A stretch of DNA of 64,000 nt from Lysinibacillus sp. KCTC 33748. GTDB lineage: Bacteria > Bacillota > Bacilli > Bacillales_A > Planococcaceae. A program made the translations under genes and the position numbers. How positions within the stretch are numbered: position 1 is the first letter of the stretch; every line of letters starts with the position of its first letter. A model generated the notes under the pieces. The model saw only the letters and a list, made by a program, of their open reading frames with translations. It was not told the DNA's origin and did no database searches. Shown one piece after another: positions 63,949 through 64,000 of this stretch. The stretch covers positions 1 through 64,000 of the forward strand of contig NZ_MWSJ01000024.1 in NCBI RefSeq assembly GCF_002237755.1. The letters are read 5' to 3'.

Positions 63949-64000
63949 AAGATAAAGGTGTATTTTCTAATTGTATGCACCTTTTATTAAATTGAAATAG

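Overview
The window is a low-GC Firmicutes chromosome segment, most likely from Lysinibacillus or a close Planococcaceae/Bacillaceae relative. The evidence is: a Bacillus-type 5S rRNA followed by a tRNA cluster in the same order as B. subtilis trnD; the yhaR-yhzD-yhaO-yhaN-yhaM-prsA-hpr(scoC)-yhaH neighbourhood; yheE/yheB/yheA; hemZ, catE, bdbC and yhcYZ homologues; and two secreted proteins carrying S-layer homology (SLH) domains. Strong AGGAGG-type ribosome binding sites and rho-independent terminators occur throughout. I see no intact prophage, transposase, CRISPR array or restriction system. The genus call is an inference from gene content.

Layout. 1-1.7 kb: end of an rRNA operon (5S) plus 16 tRNA genes, including a tandem duplicate of tRNA-His. 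1.7-3.0 kb: a decayed segment with a broken NRPS condensation-domain fragment, bounded by the tRNA-Leu gene and a near-copy of its 3' end (possible island scar). 3-5.6 kb: RNA 2',3'-cyclic phosphodiesterase and an HrtBA-like ABC exporter. 6.2-8.4 kb: an autoregulated TetR-GDSL hydrolase-SDR operon whose SDR gene is broken by a 7-bp tandem duplication. 8.6-13.4 kb: a broken VOC gene, an SLH protein, arylamine N-acetyltransferase, nagB, a striking 21-bp/82-bp hierarchical tandem array, and an S66 LD-carboxypeptidase. 13.5-20.5 kb: catalase with an unusual hairpin leader, a lipoprotein behind two Spo0A-like boxes, a B3/B4 protein with a DIP1984-like partner, queG-trmL, and catE with an operator-like inverted repeat. 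20.6-26.7 kb: structured intergenic repeats, an aldo/keto reductase, an SLH-anchored 5'-nucleotidase, an RluA-family pseudouridine synthase and bdbC. 26.9-34 kb: a YhcYZ-like two-component system, a WYL regulator, a CDF transporter and a CBS-domain (HlyC/CorC) membrane protein. 35-47 kb: yheE/yheB/yheA, an RNase H-like protein, lipoproteins, an LCP-family protein, hemZ, glycerate kinase, a secreted metallo-beta-lactamase-fold protein with a DUF3006 partner, and a HAD phosphatase. 48-54.5 kb: serA under a T-box leader, an FAD dehydrogenase, trhO and an enoyl-CoA hydratase. 54.6-64 kb: the yhzD-yhaONM-prsA-hpr-yhaH block.

How the genes fit together. yhaO, yhaN and yhaM lie head to tail with 5-bp spacing and a 4-bp overlap, so they form a nuclease operon. 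PrsA (extracellular foldase) lies near Hpr/ScoC (protease and sporulation repressor). bdbC, prsA, the two SLH proteins, the lipoproteins, the LCP protein and the LD-carboxypeptidase all act at or outside the membrane. catE, the TetR operon and the HrtBA-like pump are stress or detoxification functions.

The most unusual features are not classical genes. They are a purine-rich higher-order tandem array (11937-12400), a duplicated hairpin element with a compensatory base change (20868-21012), several families of dispersed intergenic repeats, two related terminator-like hairpins upstream of catalase, and four genes broken by very small indels. Three of those four indels are in or beside homopolymer runs, so sequencing error must be excluded for them.
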